Shown: positions 1 through 10,337 of the stretch, piece after piece
Numbering within the stretch: the stretch's first letter is position 1
Layout: the number at the start of each line of letters is the position of its first letter
Source of the DNA: Eutreptiella sp. 'Long Island Sound 2002'
Lineage: Eukaryota; Euglenozoa; Euglenophyceae; Eutreptiales; Eutreptiaceae
DNA: 64,000 nucleotides
NCBI GenBank assembly: GCA_964036045.1
Contig: OZ038381.1
Span: 151,670,352 to 151,734,351, forward strand
Direction: 5' to 3'
Notes under the pieces: generated by a model
What the model saw: only the letters and a program-made list of their open reading frames with translations
Database searches by the model: none
Told to the model about the DNA's origin: nothing
Program-made: the position numbers and the translations under genes

Positions 1-382
1 GGCGACACCGAGGGGCCCTTGCTCCTCATGCTCCCCACCGACATTGCAGCCGCGCTGCGCCAGGAGCTGGACGGCTGGGAAGGGCTGCGAGTGGGATGGG
101 AGGCAGTCGCGGACGGCACCCTACTGGCCCTCCTCCACGGGGACGCCGCGAACGGGTGCCAATGGGATGCGCTGACTCCCCACCTCACCGGGCGGCACGT
201 GTACATGGCAACCCCCCTCCCAGGGGCACCCCCGCCCGGCGTGGGACGACCTCATCGCAGCCTTCAGCGACCACAGAATTCTGCCTGAAAACACGTGGCG
301 GGATTTGCAGCAGAAGACGCTCGGCAGGGACTACTGGCGCCGCGTCCGCGCCCGCCTGCTGGAGATCCGGGACCCCCTCTGA
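1..382 (+). pseudogene. 3' end of an unrecognised protein-coding region, frameshifted
   Basis: The reading frame is open from the first base and enters from outside the window. It reads as ordinary protein, with a balanced composition rich in Leu, Ala, Asp and Trp, up to a C-rich stretch near 220-241. From 242 the +1 frame continues equally protein-like (begins WDDLIAAFSDHRILPENTW) and ends at the TGA at 380-382. The two halves look like one C-terminal region broken by a single indel in the C-rich run. An intron there is possible but I see no good splice pair. No family is recognised. The frame switch is visible in the sequence; that the halves belong together is inference. Confidence 0.45.
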
Positions 383-434
383 CAGAGGTGGGGCTCTGCC
401 ATCTCGACCCTTGGTCGCCACCCTCCCACCTGCC

Positions 435-570
435 ACACACCTGCCGGCTGTGCGGGGAATGTGACACGGTGTCCTCCGCAGCGTCAACAGGCGCCAACAG
501 GTGCGCGCGGTGCGCCCAGGTGGCTGCATGCCCCTGGCCCGAACCTCCCGCAGGCCAGCGCAGGCGCACA
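435..570 (+). other. Cysteine-rich coding-like segment
   Basis: Within an open frame (295-720) there is a short cluster with Cys spacing CRLCGEC followed about 17 residues later by CARCAQVAAC, which could bind zinc. The surrounding frame is proline- and arginine-rich and may be chance in this GC-rich DNA. A pyrimidine-rich tract ending in CAG lies just downstream (near 760) and another near 480, both like 3' splice sites. I cannot tell whether this is a real exon. Confidence 0.2.
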
Positions 571-759
571 GAGGAGGAGGCCCTGCACCGGCGCATCGGG
601 GGGGCACACGTCCCCTCACACGAACGCGCGGGCCCCGCAGGCGCTGCCCTTCTGTGGATCCACGTGCACCTGCGGGACCCCACATCCGTTGCGCACCTGT
701 CGCACGTGTTCGCGCCCTGACCGCCACCTGCCGCCGCCCTTTGCAGAGCCCGCAGTACC

Positions 760-1068
760 ATGCCTCGCCAACGGGGGGATGGGCCGGGACACGCCAGGGC
801 CCGCTGCAAAGCGCAGGAGGCGACTGTCCGGGGCCTGGTGGCGGACGCGGTGGCGGAGGCGCACGAGGCGCACGCTGCCGCACAGCGTGACCTGACGGGC
901 AGTGCGAGGGCTTTCATCAACGAGACCGCCCTCCAGGCCGTCCGCGCCCTGAACGGAGCAGGGGCCCCTACGCTGCTCGCGGCGATGCACCGGATCGTGA
1001 ACGCTGTCCAGCCGGGGCTCATCAGCCAGGAGGCGGCCCTCTACGGGCACTGGATGGAGTCGCACTAG
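760..1068 (+). CDS. Hypothetical 102-residue protein
   Basis: ATG at 760 follows a good 3' splice-site-like tract (CCGCCGCCCTTTGCAG) and the frame closes with TAG at 1066-1068. The product is Ala-rich and mostly helical in appearance: a basic first 15 residues, then a heptad-like helix around residues 20-50, then a more hydrophobic half with AFINETALQAVRALNGAG. No known domain is recognised. It lies between two other broken coding stretches in the same direction. Composition is much more protein-like than the overlapping frames. It may be one exon of a longer gene. Confidence 0.4.
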   Translation: MPRQRGDGPGHARARCKAQEATVRGLVADAVAEAHEAHAAAQRDLTGSARAFINETALQAVRALNGAGAPTLLAAMHRIVNAVQPGLISQEAALYGHWMESH

Positions 1069-1134
1069 TCCAACCAGTCGGGCCGGCCCCTGTCCATGGA
1101 GGATACCCTGCGGCTGACGTGAGCCGGGTCTGCC

Positions 1135-1480
1135 ATGTCCCTCCGCAGCAGCGCCCGAGCCCTGCTGCACGCCCTCAGAACGCGCTACCCCGGGGACTAG
1201 GCCCCGTACCTGAACCAGGCGCGGGCCACATACCCGGGGGGAGTGTCCGAGCTCGATGCGGCGCTCCACCTTCTACACCCAGCGGACGAGGACCTGGAGG
1301 TGGGCGAGATCACGATGTTCGTGGAAGGCGCGGCCGACCAACCCGGTGTACGACGGCACCAGGCCGACCCCCCGTACGCCATCGTAAGCGAGGCGTTCCC
1401 CAGGGAGGCCACCTGGTGCCCCGCCCTCCCGCCGGCGACGCGCGCGCCCCGCGACTGGGCCAACCCAGACCTGTCCCCCC
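1135..1480 (+). pseudogene. Unrecognised coding stretch with in-frame TAG
   Basis: One frame runs from ATG at 1135 through a short helix-like segment (MSLRSSARALLHALRTRYPG), meets a TAG at 1198-1200, and continues in the same frame with convincing protein (ATYPGGVSELDAALHLLHPA, then an acidic segment DEDLEVGEITMFVEGAAD). After about 1,480 the frame degenerates into proline- and arginine-rich sequence. A single nonsense change in a decayed gene is the simplest reading. No family is recognised. Confidence 0.35.
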
Positions 1481-1938
1481 CCCTCTCCAGAACCAGGGGT
1501 GCCCACCACAGGGGGAAGGTCCTCTGGCAAGAGTGCCCTGGCACCCCCCTGCTCCTCCTCGTCGTCGCAACCCGCGGTGACCCGGAACGGGTACTGGGGA
1601 TCACCCCCACCCACCCCTATGGGGCAGCACCCGTACCCCGCCCCCCCCCTCTCGGGGCCTGCGGCGTGGGACGGGGTACACACCTTCCTTCGAACACGGA
1701 AGGTCACCACCATTACGGGGGTCCACCTAGTGCGGGTCCCCCCGGCACCACCCGAGGACCCCAGGGAGCACATGGCCCTGGGCCCCGCCCGAGACTGGGA
1801 GCTGTGGCGCGACGCGTGGGCCGCGTGGCTCCCCCGCCCCCCCTCCCAATGCCGATGGATTACTGCCGGCCCCCGCCCGTGCGAAGCTGATGCCACAGCC
1901 GGCCCCCCACCCCCTCCCCCCCTCCCCCCCGCAGAGCA

Positions 1939-2727
1939 ATGCACGGCACTGCCCACGGCACGGCACTGATGCACCAGGAGGTAGTGCGAAGGGCGGACCT
2001 GTCACCAGACATGCCTACCAGGATAACAGTGATGGCAGACTCCGATGGCTCCCCCCAGCGGGACGACCGCCACCACCGCTGGTCCCGCTCCCGCTCCCCC
2101 GTCTCCCCGGAGTGGACAGGGGAGACCCCCGCGGAGCGCGAGGTGCGGAGGCTGGCGGAGGCGGCGGTGCTGGTCGGGCCGCCTCCGCCAGCCCGGGAGC
2201 CTGAGCCAGCCGAGGTGACCGCCCCCGCCGCCAGAGCAGCAAGCCCTGCCGCCCCGCCCCGGGAGGGGGCCCCAGACGCGCGGGAAGCGGAGACCGCAGC
2301 CCCAGCGAGCCACGCCACGGCCCCGACCGCGGCACCCGGCACGCCGCGGACACGGGGGGTAGCCCCGGCGCAGGAACCGGGCGCATCGCCGAGGGCTGCC
2401 GCAGCCGCAGAGGGGAGCGGGGAGGGCGCGCGAGGGGTTGCGACCGCGGCCCTGGCGAGCCGCACCATCGCTGCGGTCGGCCACGCCGCGGCCCCCAGCA
2501 CGCCCCGAAAGCGGGGGAAGGACCCCGCACGGGCCACAGGCGCCTCGTCGGCGGCCGCTGCAGCAGCAGCAGTGGGCAGGGAGAGCGCGAAATCCCCCCA
2601 AGCCGTTCCCCCCCAAGCCCTTCACTCCCGGGGCGGGCGCGGCACGTACGCCCCCCGGCGCCCGAGCGCTCGCCGCCGGGCGTCACGCTGTCGCAGCTGC
2701 AAAGACAGCGGGACGCCCGGCACGTGA
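1939..2727 (+). CDS. Low-complexity Ala/Pro/Arg-rich ORF, doubtful
   Basis: An open frame of 262 codons begins after a pyrimidine tract ending CCCCGCAG at 1,920-1,932. An inner ATG at 2,032 starts a more protein-like segment with an RS-like run (RWSRSRSPVSPEW) and an acidic helix, followed by about 150 residues of Ala/Pro/Glu/Arg low complexity. The frame ends CRSCKDSGTPGT. In DNA this GC-rich, long frames arise by chance on both strands, so support is weak. No domain is recognised. Confidence 0.25.
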   Translation: MHGTAHGTALMHQEVVRRADLSPDMPTRITVMADSDGSPQRDDRHHRWSRSRSPVSPEWTGETPAEREVRRLAEAAVLVGPPPPAREPEPAEVTAPAARAASPAAPPREGAPDAREAETAAPASHATAPTAAPGTPRTRGVAPAQEPGASPRAAAAAEGSGEGARGVATAALASRTIAAVGHAAAPSTPRKRGKDPARATGASSAAAAAAAVGRESAKSPQAVPPQALHSRGGRGTYAPRRPSARRRASRCRSCKDSGTPGT

Positions 2728-3388
2728 TCCAGGAAGGAGGGGACAGCGCGCAGGCAGAGCTGCGTGCCAGCCACGGGGGCGCGGAGCGGGGGACAGGAGG
2801 CGACAGGGGGAGTGCCCAGGAGCGCGCGCAAGGAGCAGGCCAGGGCACGCGTGGCAGGGAGCAAGGGCGCAGCAGTGGAGGAGGACAGAGCGCAGGCAGC
2901 GGACGGCGCGACTCAGGGCAGGGGGCTGGGAAGGGGCCAGGGCACGGGAAGAGCGCGCAGGGGCGCGGGCAGGGCGCCCAGGTGCAGGGAGCGGGGCGAG
3001 GGACGGTGGACGAGCGGGCAGGCCAGGGCGTTGGGGACAGGGGGCGGGACCCACGGCACGGGCAGGGGGCCAGTAGGGGGCCCAAGGGCAAGGGCAAGGG
3101 CGCCACAGGCCCCAAGGGACAGACGGGACGGGGCATGGGAGCCCAGGGGAGAGGGCGGGCCGAAGAGAGGGGGGGGGGGCGGGCCGCCCCCGCAGCCGGA
3201 CGTGCAGCCGGTGAGGTGCATCCCCCCCGGCATCCAACAGATGCCGGCGCACCACACCCACCACCACCGCCACCACCACCACCACCTCTACAACATCGAC
3301 CCCGGCGCCGGCGAGCTCATCCCCCCCAAACCCCCACGACCCCAGCACCAGCCAGCCCCCCCCCGCGCCGAGAGCGGAGCCGGCGCGG

Positions 3389-3907
3389 ATGGCCTCGGCG
3401 CGGGGGGGGTGGGGCGCGGCATCGGCGCCGCGGGCACAGGGGCAGCGGGGGGAGCTGGCGCGAGGGGCGGAGGGGGCCCGGCCCTGGGACCGGGACTGGG
3501 GCACGGTCCCCGACCCTCAGGGGGATGAGGCCCTCCCCCTGGTGGGGGAGGTGTACGGGTGGTTGTGCTGGGCCAACCAGGGGACCACCAGGGGGTAGAG
3601 GAACCGGCTCTTCGATGCCCTGCTCCTCCGGAGGGACGGAGGAAACCAAGAGGTACCCCCGAGGGGATGGGCAGCCCCAGAAGACCACGAGAGGGTCCTC
3701 AGGTCAGTGATCAAGGCGGCGTGGCCCGACAGGGAGCCGACGTGGCCGGCCTTTCTGGAAGGGGGGGCGGTACTCCGCATCACGGATGTCGATGCCAACA
3801 ACTGGCTCCCCCAGGCCTTGCGCAGCGCCCTCGCCCACTGGTGCTACCGCCGGCGCAACCCGCCGCCGCCACAGCCCCAGCCCCCACACAAGCAACGGCG
3901 CAGGTGA
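3389..3907 (+). pseudogene. Unrecognised coding stretch with in-frame TAG
   Basis: A frame open from 3,389 becomes protein-like at about 3,480 (WDRDWGTVPDPQGDEALPLV), meets a TAG at 3,596-3,598, and resumes in the same frame with equally good protein (RNRLFDALLLRRDGG, then AAWPDREPTWPAFLEGGAVL and ALRSALAHWCYRRRN), ending at TGA at 3,905-3,907. This is the second GC-rich coding stretch here interrupted by exactly one TAG. Family unknown; a structural or accessory protein of a mobile element is possible but unproven. Confidence 0.4.
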
Positions 3908-6728
3908 CGGCCCAGACGGCGGACGCGGGAAAGTGGGGGGGGGAGCTTGGCCCCCCGACCCACGCCCCCCCAACGGTACGGCGTGATGAAGGAGCGCGCG
4001 CCGCCTCCTGCGGGAGGGAGGGCGGAGACAACGAGCGCGGGGGGAAACCTACTGCCCCGCAGCCCGCTCACCGCTGACCGCTAACCCTCACGGCCGCCCC
4101 CGGCTGGCCAGCGCCACGCGACGACGGCGGCAGGGACGAGGGGCCCCAGCGAGTGCCTGCACGAGGGTTCGGCTCTAGGTAGAGGGGGGTGGGGGAAGGG
4201 TGCGACCCCCCAGCCGATGGCTGGCCCCCGGGGCCGGAACCGCCATGCCGCGCCCCCCTCGGCCATCACGAGGCGGCGCCAGGGGACCAGAGGGCCCCTT
4301 CCACACCCCCCCCCCCTCCCTTTCAGACCCAAGAGCGGACGGAGGCAGACCGAAGAAACGGCGGCCCCGCACCCCCCCCGAAGAGGCCGCTGCACCCAGG
4401 TTGCGGGGGCACCACGGCCAAGGCAGGCGCCCGCACGCCCTGCCCGCTGCCGGCCGACGGCGGACCGGCGGCGCCCAGGACGGTGCAAACGGAGCGGCCC
4501 TTTCAGAGGGCGGCCCGGGGAAGACAGGGGCGCGAACCAGGGCGGGGGTGTTCCCCCCCCCTCCCCCCCCCCGGCCGCACTGACCCGTTGGCGGCCGACC
4601 GGACCGCGCCCCACGCCCGCGGCCGTCCGGCAACCCCCACGGCACGAGTATACCCCGGGGCGGCACGCCAGAGACAACAGATGGCAGGCCGACGCCCGAC
4701 AGACCGGGGGGGCGGGGGGGGCGCCCCCCCCCCTCGTCCCCCCCCCCCAGCTCGGGAGCCACAGGAGCGACCCTCCGCCCCCCTAGGAGCCGAGGGGGCG
4801 CCCCCCCTTCCCCATAAGGGACCGCGACGCGAGGGGGGGGGATGCGGCTGGACCTGCACACCGCGCGCCCCAGCGCCCCCAGCCGCCTGCTCCCGTGGGG
4901 GTCGCGGCCGACAGGCAAGCCCACACCAGCGCGCCGGAGCAACGCGCGGACCAAGCTTGGGGGCGGCGCACGGCAGCGCACCAGAACAGTAAGGAGGCCG
5001 CGCCCCCAATGACCCTCCCATGACCACAGCTCACTCAGAGAGGGCAGAGGGGGGGTTCAGGTCTGCAGGGCCCCCCGGGGGAGCGGTCCACGGGCCGCCC
5101 TCATCCCCCCCCACCCCGGGGCGGGCCCGCGACCCCAACCGCACGCGCACGCCAGAGGGGAGTGCGCCGACGGCACGAGGGGGGCCAGGATGGGGTACCG
5201 CGGGCCGCCACCCAGAGGGGGAGCATGGAGGCCGCGGGCCGACCCCCCCCCCCCCACCCCACCCACCGGCCCGCAAGCCGCGAGGGCCCTGGCCCCACCC
5301 CTCGAGGCAGGGGGGACGGTCCCCCCTCCCCCCGCCCGAGAGAGGAGCCGGAGCGTGGCCCTCCCCCCTGCCCCAGCCGCCAGCTCCTACAGGAACCGTG
5401 GAGAACAAGCGAGCCCGCGCCAACGCGCGGGGACGCCGCAAGAATCGCGCCCAGTGAAGGCGGGCTAGCACGAACCGGAGTGATATGGGGGGCCACACCC
5501 CCCATGGACAGAACGACGCCAGTGACGCCCGCTTTGTTGCCTGCCAAGGGAAGGCAGAGGGACGGAACGAGGCAGAGCGACCCCCCGCCCTACAGGCCCC
5601 CCCCGGCCGCGCAAACGGGGGGCACGGCACACGCCCCCCCCCCCTCAGCCCGCCCCCCGGCACACGAACGCCGCGGACCTGCTCCGCAGCACGCAGCCCC
5701 CACAGGGCGTGCAGGCCAAGGCCACAGAGTAGGGCCCCCACACCCGCACGCCCGCGCCCACAGCACGTGGATAGCGGACCCCAACAGCCCGCCCAGTGGG
5801 CGGGCAGTCGGGGGAGGGGGAGCGCCTGACCCCATACGCCCCTCGCGACAGTGGAAGGCACCCCCCCCGGGGACGCCCTTCCACCACCCCCACAACCCCA
5901 AGCCAAGTAGGGGGGAACCGGGACCGGACCGCCCCCCCCCAAGCACGCCAGACGGAGCAAGGGACCGGCGCAGGACACGCGGAGGGGCACGGACCACGTG
6001 GAACGGCCCTACCAGCGCCCAGTGCCGGGACCGCGCGAGGTGCGCACGCCACACCACCCAGGGGGGGGGGGAGCGGACGCCGCGGGAGCGCGAGCGCACA
6101 CACACGGAAAGGGCACGCGGGGACTACCAGAAGGGCAACCGGACTGAGCACGCAGAACGCACAGACCGCGTGGAATGGCGTACCAGCGAGCGAGGGTAAG
6201 GGACACCCGGACGGGACGGCCTGCCACACGCAGCGCGGGACACGCCGGGCGGGAAGGGGGAAACGGGAGAGACACAACACCAGGTACCGGCCCGAACCCC
6301 CCAAACCGGCCGCGAGCGCCGCGCACACACGGACAGGGCACTGCACCCGCGAAGGCAGTAGTGGCGCACTGCACCACGCCCCAACCCCTAGGCTAGTTGG
6401 CCTCCGCGCCAGCCCAAGGGGGTCCCACTGGCGACAAGCCAGTAGCACGGGCCCGGCAGCGCCGGCGCCCCAGGCGACCACGCATTAGGGGGGCGACGCA
6501 GTGGGTAAGCGCCGGCAGCCACGGCTGCGAATTGATGCACTGACCGGGGAGTGGCGAAACGGGGAAGTTGGGGAACGACGGGGCTCGAAGCCCTGTGAAC
6601 CCGGGGGATTCTGCCACCGGGCAGGAGGTGCGTCTTGGAGGGCCCCCCACTAGGACCCGGTGGGGAGGATATCACCTGGCCCGACCAGGTGGCCCTCCGC
6701 GGCCGAAAGGCGTCTAGTACCCGAAAAA
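3908..6728. other. GC-rich DNA with poly-C/poly-G runs, no gene supported
   Basis: This stretch is dominated by runs of 6-10 C or G and proline/arginine/glycine-coding low complexity in all frames. Long frames occur on both strands with no family resemblance, so none is called. Pyrimidine tracts ending in AG (for example CCCTCCCTTTCAG near 4,325) recur. From about 6,390 the composition becomes more balanced. It ends against element C sequence at the TCAAACC repeats. Confidence 0.5.
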
Positions 6729-6749
6729 TCAAACCTCAAACCTCAAACC
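6729..6749 (+). repeat. Three TCAAACC units
   Basis: Three exact copies of the heptamer TCAAACC follow a short A-run (AAAAA). They sit exactly where GC-rich DNA changes to element C sequence. Short heptamer tails after an A-run are typical of the 3' ends of some non-LTR retrotransposons, so the GC-rich segment could be an insertion whose 3' end is here; no reverse transcriptase was seen in it. Confidence 0.5.
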
Positions 6750-8083
6750 TTGTGTCGTGTCTCCGTGAACGAGTCTTGTAGCAGCACAAAAATACGATAG
6801 AGGGCGAGATTAGAAAAATTGCAGATGATTGGAGGTGATATTAGGGAAAAGAAAGATGACCTTCGGCCAGGGAGTGGTTGTCACAGGGGTCTAACGGTCC
6901 TGCCCTGCGGTGCAATGCCGGGCAACCGTGACAACTGCTCTTACACACCAACCTCCCTTTTTTGTAGCACTGATTAGAATGTACACACGCGTGCATAAAC
7001 GCTTGCTTTGCTTGTGTCTCGTTTCTGCTCTCCCTTGCTTCGCTCTCCAGCAGTATGTAAGGTGAGTAAGCCCAGGAGGGGCCACCCCCTGGTGGAGTTC
7101 GTGATCGTGGTATGGATTGTGGGTAAGATTAGGATAAAAAGAAAGGTAGGTCGCAAACTCGTGCATGCTCGTTCATTCACACACACATTATAGGGTAGGC
7201 CACGCGTTACCCAGGGGCTCCTCGGTACGTTCTTGAAGAGAACCTGAGGAGTCTCTTAACGCTTGCTTGCTTGACAGGGGTGTTTGAGGACAGCGTATTA
7301 TAGGTCACACTGAGAAGCGTGTAAGACGTGGAGTGTGGCTTGGTTCCTCAGCCGCAAACACCCCTTCATTGGCCTTTGCTTTACAGGTGAGCAGGTAGGG
7401 TGATTGGTGCAGTCCCTTGAGCCGTGCTAAAATATACGGCGCTGATCACACAAACAATTAACTGCGCCTCAGCCAGGAGCGGCGAAGGCAGTTCGACTCC
7501 ATCGACATCCACACTGTGCACGCATAAAGAGCACCCCTTCCCTCAAAGCCCTAGCAGGGAAACGCGTTGTGGCGTCCCTGTTAGGCCACAGTTGCTTAGC
7601 AGCGCTGTGTTCTCTTGTCTTCTTCACAGGAGGGTCATTAGGACCCACGACTTTGTTCTTCAACAACACCCAGTAGAGCGTGACTGTAGGAGTGGTAATC
7701 CTGAGTGGGGGCTTGAGCCAGTTGCAGAAGTGCTCGCCCACCAGGATGGTGCCACTGTAGGTAGGGTGTGTAGAGTAGTGGTGTCTCCTGTCCCACGTGC
7801 TTTTCCTCGTGGGCAGGGGAGTGCGTTACCTTTTTTCCTTAAGCAGAAATGGGCGTTTTGTATGCCCTTAGCACACTTGGCACCCCTCCCCTCTAGTAAG
7901 TAGGGCTTTTGCCGTCTTCCCCCAAGGATAGGCGCCGGCACAGAAATTGGGTGCCATAGGAGTGGTACTAGTAACTGACTAGGACCTTCGGTCCGACATC
8001 AGTGAAGCCTGTTGATTCGGGAGCCACGCCCGGGAGAGAAGTGAGACACACACAGACATACGTAGCACAATTAGGGGTAAGGT
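6750..8083 (-). other. 3' non-pol region of element C
   Basis: This lies downstream of the chromodomain of element C and is collinear with 29,700-31,139 of element D, which proves it is element sequence. It contains two stem-loops that covary with D (7,218-7,251 and 7,276-7,365) and a 75-nt block identical to D (7,574-7,648). Splice-like signals lie on the plus strand, for example AAGGTGAGTAAG near 7,060. The left LTR expected beyond it is absent, because the element is cut at about 6,750 by the GC-rich segment. Confidence 0.7.
7218..7365 (-). ncRNA. Conserved structured RNA region, element C copy
   Basis: The first hairpin has outer arms CTCCTCGG (7,218-7,225) and CTGAGGAG (7,244-7,251), a conserved TAC bulge, and an inner stem GTTCT/AGAAC. 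The second has arms AGGGGTGTTTG (7,276-7,286) and CAAACACCCCT (7,355-7,365), enclosing nested CACACT/AGTGTG and AGGA/TCCT pairs. In element D the arms have different sequences yet still pair. Either strand could be the active RNA; element sense is minus. Confidence 0.6.
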
Positions 8084-9235
8084 TCAGTCCCTAGCTTTAG
8101 TCTCGGAGGCCAGCGTCTCAGCGAGCCTCAGCAACCCACCAAAGTTGTTCTGGGACAAGTAGTCAACCAGAACTGAGTTTAGGCGTCCCTCAGGTAGAAC
8201 AAACGCAGAGAAGGGCTCCCAGGTGGCCTCTTCGACTCCAAACCCTTCCAAGTGAATGAGGAAGCGCCAACCCTGGCGATAGCGGTGGCGTAGGACAGAC
8301 TTCACCAGGTAGAAGCCCTCCTTAGCCATCTCCACGGCGTTGATGTCGGGGAGTTCCCCTTCAACTTCCATCGGGCTGGCAGCGCCTTGTAGGTCTAGGG
8401 CGGCGATTTCCTCGTCGTTCAGCTCCCACTCCTCCCCACATAGGTCTTCAGGATCATGGTAGCGCTTCAGATGTTGAGCCGCGCACACCAGGGTCCCCCC
8501 TAGACGGGGAGAACACCGCACGGTGATACGGTGTCCATCCACAGATAGAATCTTGTAGGGCCCGAAGTATGGGTTGTCGCTGGTAGAGCGTGGCCAGGTG
8601 GGTAGTCGGCTGTGATGCACCAGCACCCAGTCCCCCTCTCGGTAGGTGGCCGGTACTCGGTGCTTGTTCTTCTTGTTCCACTGACGCTCCCTCACTCTCT
8701 GGAGCATAGCCTTGGCCTTGTCCACCTTCGCTTGTTGCTCTTGGACCCATTCACCCACAGAAGAATGGGTGTCCTCTGGATAGGGGGCATGTAGGAACCA
8801 CGCCGGGCGCCCTAGGAATAGCTCATGGGGCGAGTAGCCAGTAGCTGAACTCTCTTGGGAGTTCATCATCAAGGATATGACTGGGACTAGTCTCACCCAG
8901 TCTCTGGTGCGTTCAGTTTTGCACCATATCCTTACATTCTCCTTGAAGACACGGATCTGTTGCTCACATAGCGGGTTGCTCGTGTGCGAGTAGGGGGTCC
9001 CCGTAGACACCTGGACATTGAGGGACCTCAGGACCCTCTTGTACCAGCCGGTATCTGAGCGTACTCGTACGTCCTCATCGGAGTTGATCTCCTTGGGCGC
9101 CCCAGAGACACAAAACCACTCCTCCAGGAGTATCTTGATAGTCTCCTCCCCGGTAATGTGCTTGGTACATGGGAACACCCGGGTAAACCTGGTCAACCCA
9201 CAGGTTACAACAAGGGCGAAGTCATAGCCCCCGAA
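8084..9235 (-). pseudogene. Element C integrase C-terminal half plus chromodomain
   Basis: The frame carries the second half of a Ty3/gypsy integrase core. The second catalytic Asp is in INSDEDVRVRS, and the third-residue region is NPLCEQQIRVFKEN. Next come the usual SGYSPHELF-type segment (here TGYSPHELFLGR), a basic C-terminal domain with DNPYFGPYKILSV, and, at about residues 285-350, a chromodomain (EGFYLVKSVLRHRYRQGWRF, then EEATWEPFSAF). A chromodomain of this kind tethers the integration complex to modified histones. Upstream the same frame is interrupted by TAG at 9,236-9,238, where element D has Lys, so this is a private nonsense lesion. Stops with TAG/TAA-type closure at 8,084. Confidence 0.85.
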
Positions 9236-9988
9236 CTACGGCATCTCCGTGTAGTCCACGTATAGAACACTGTTAGCACAGTGAGGGATGGGCAGGGTCG
9301 AGTAGAAACCTCTGTCCCTGATATCCCCTGGTTTGCAGGACCTGCACGGGCACTTGTCCACGATTGGCTGGAGGGTTTTCTGCAGTTGGTCGTCAGTCCA
9401 CGTAGTGTGGAACCACTGCTTGAATAGCCTCAGGGTACGGTCAGCACCCACATGACCGCTGGACTCATGGGTCCACTTCAGCAGCGCTGGGACTCTGTCA
9501 CTAGGTACCACGATGCAGTTCTCGTGCCAGAGGTAGCTCTCGTCCCTCTTCCACTGATCTTGGTTGACCAGGAGGGGTTCAAGGCGTTTCACCAGCCGCT
9601 TGTAGATATCCCCAAACTCCTTCAGGTACTCCGATTGTTGGAGTCCATCCAGGGGGCGTATCATAGTCCTCTTGAGGTTGAAGTGGACGTCCATACGGCT
9701 GAACGCCTCCTTAGCCAGCGCTTCAGACCGGGCACCAATCAGGGTGTCGAAGCTGTTGCGGCTGATGTAGTCTGCACACTCGTTCTTCACTCCCTGGATA
9801 TGGTGTACCGTCAGCCGTAGTTGACTGAGGTAGGTCCACCAGCGCCGTAGCGTGGCCTTCTCAGGTGGGGGGCCCTTCTGGAAAGTGCGGAACGGCTCTT
9901 GGTCGCACAGCCAGACCACAGGGTTACTCCCCAACAGTCGTGATTGTGATGATAGTACTAGCATATTCCGCGAGCAATTCCTGCTCAT
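9236..9988 (-). pseudogene. Element C RNase H end and integrase zinc domain
   Basis: The first part matches the C-terminal half of a Ty3 RNase H (SSQSRLLGSNPVVWLCDQEP, RRWWTYLSQ, HIQGVKNECADYISR). The second is the integrase HHCC domain (THESSGHVGADRTLRLFKQW, then CPCRSC) and the start of the catalytic core with the first Asp in LYVDYTEMP. The frame ends at TAG 9,236-9,238 and continues in frame into the next integrase half. At its upstream end a frameshift near 10,000 separates it from the RNase H N-terminus. Confidence 0.8.
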
Positions 9989-10016
9989 AGGTGGAGTAGT
10001 TCCCCCTGGCCTGGTT

Positions 10017-10337
10017 TTACTTCCAGTTCCAGTGGCCCAGAGGTACTAGGACCCACTTGCCGTCAGGGTAGCTGTGCTTGAGGGTTCCTTCCGTCCCCCA
10101 TTGGGAAATGGCCGAGTCAAACTCCTCCTTCTCTAGTGCTTGCCATTGGAACAACGTTCCACCACCGCCCACATTGCTGGCGTCGGTCACCAGGATAATC
10201 TCCCCTTGTGCCCTAGGCACGCCGAAGCACTTAGCGTTGGCCACCTTGTCTTTGAGCTCGTCAAACGCTTGTTGCTCTTGTGGGCCCCAGCGGCAAGTAG
10301 TACTCTTCTTGATCAAGTCCGTCAGAATGGCGCTGGT
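10017..10337 (-). pseudogene. Element C RNase H N-terminal part
   Basis: This continues in the RT frame after a TAG at 10,338-10,340. It shows the RT connection (TCRWGPQEQQAFDELKDKV) and the first RNase H catalytic Asp in ILVTDASNVGGGG, ending with PLGHWNWK at a stop near 10,017. Element D has the same module with its own different breaks. Confidence 0.75.

Noticed and set aside
185-6481. Long frames on both strands of the GC-rich segment, e.g. minus-strand frames at 2,015-3,136 and 5,031-5,990
   Set aside because: Pro/Arg/Gly low complexity that arises in any frame of DNA this GC-rich; no family signal, and the more protein-like frames lie on the plus strand.
7424-7903. Plus-strand 159-codon frame in the C 3' region as a gene
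   Set aside because: Partly conserved in D only because the nucleotides are identical; the frame breaks outside the 75-nt block.
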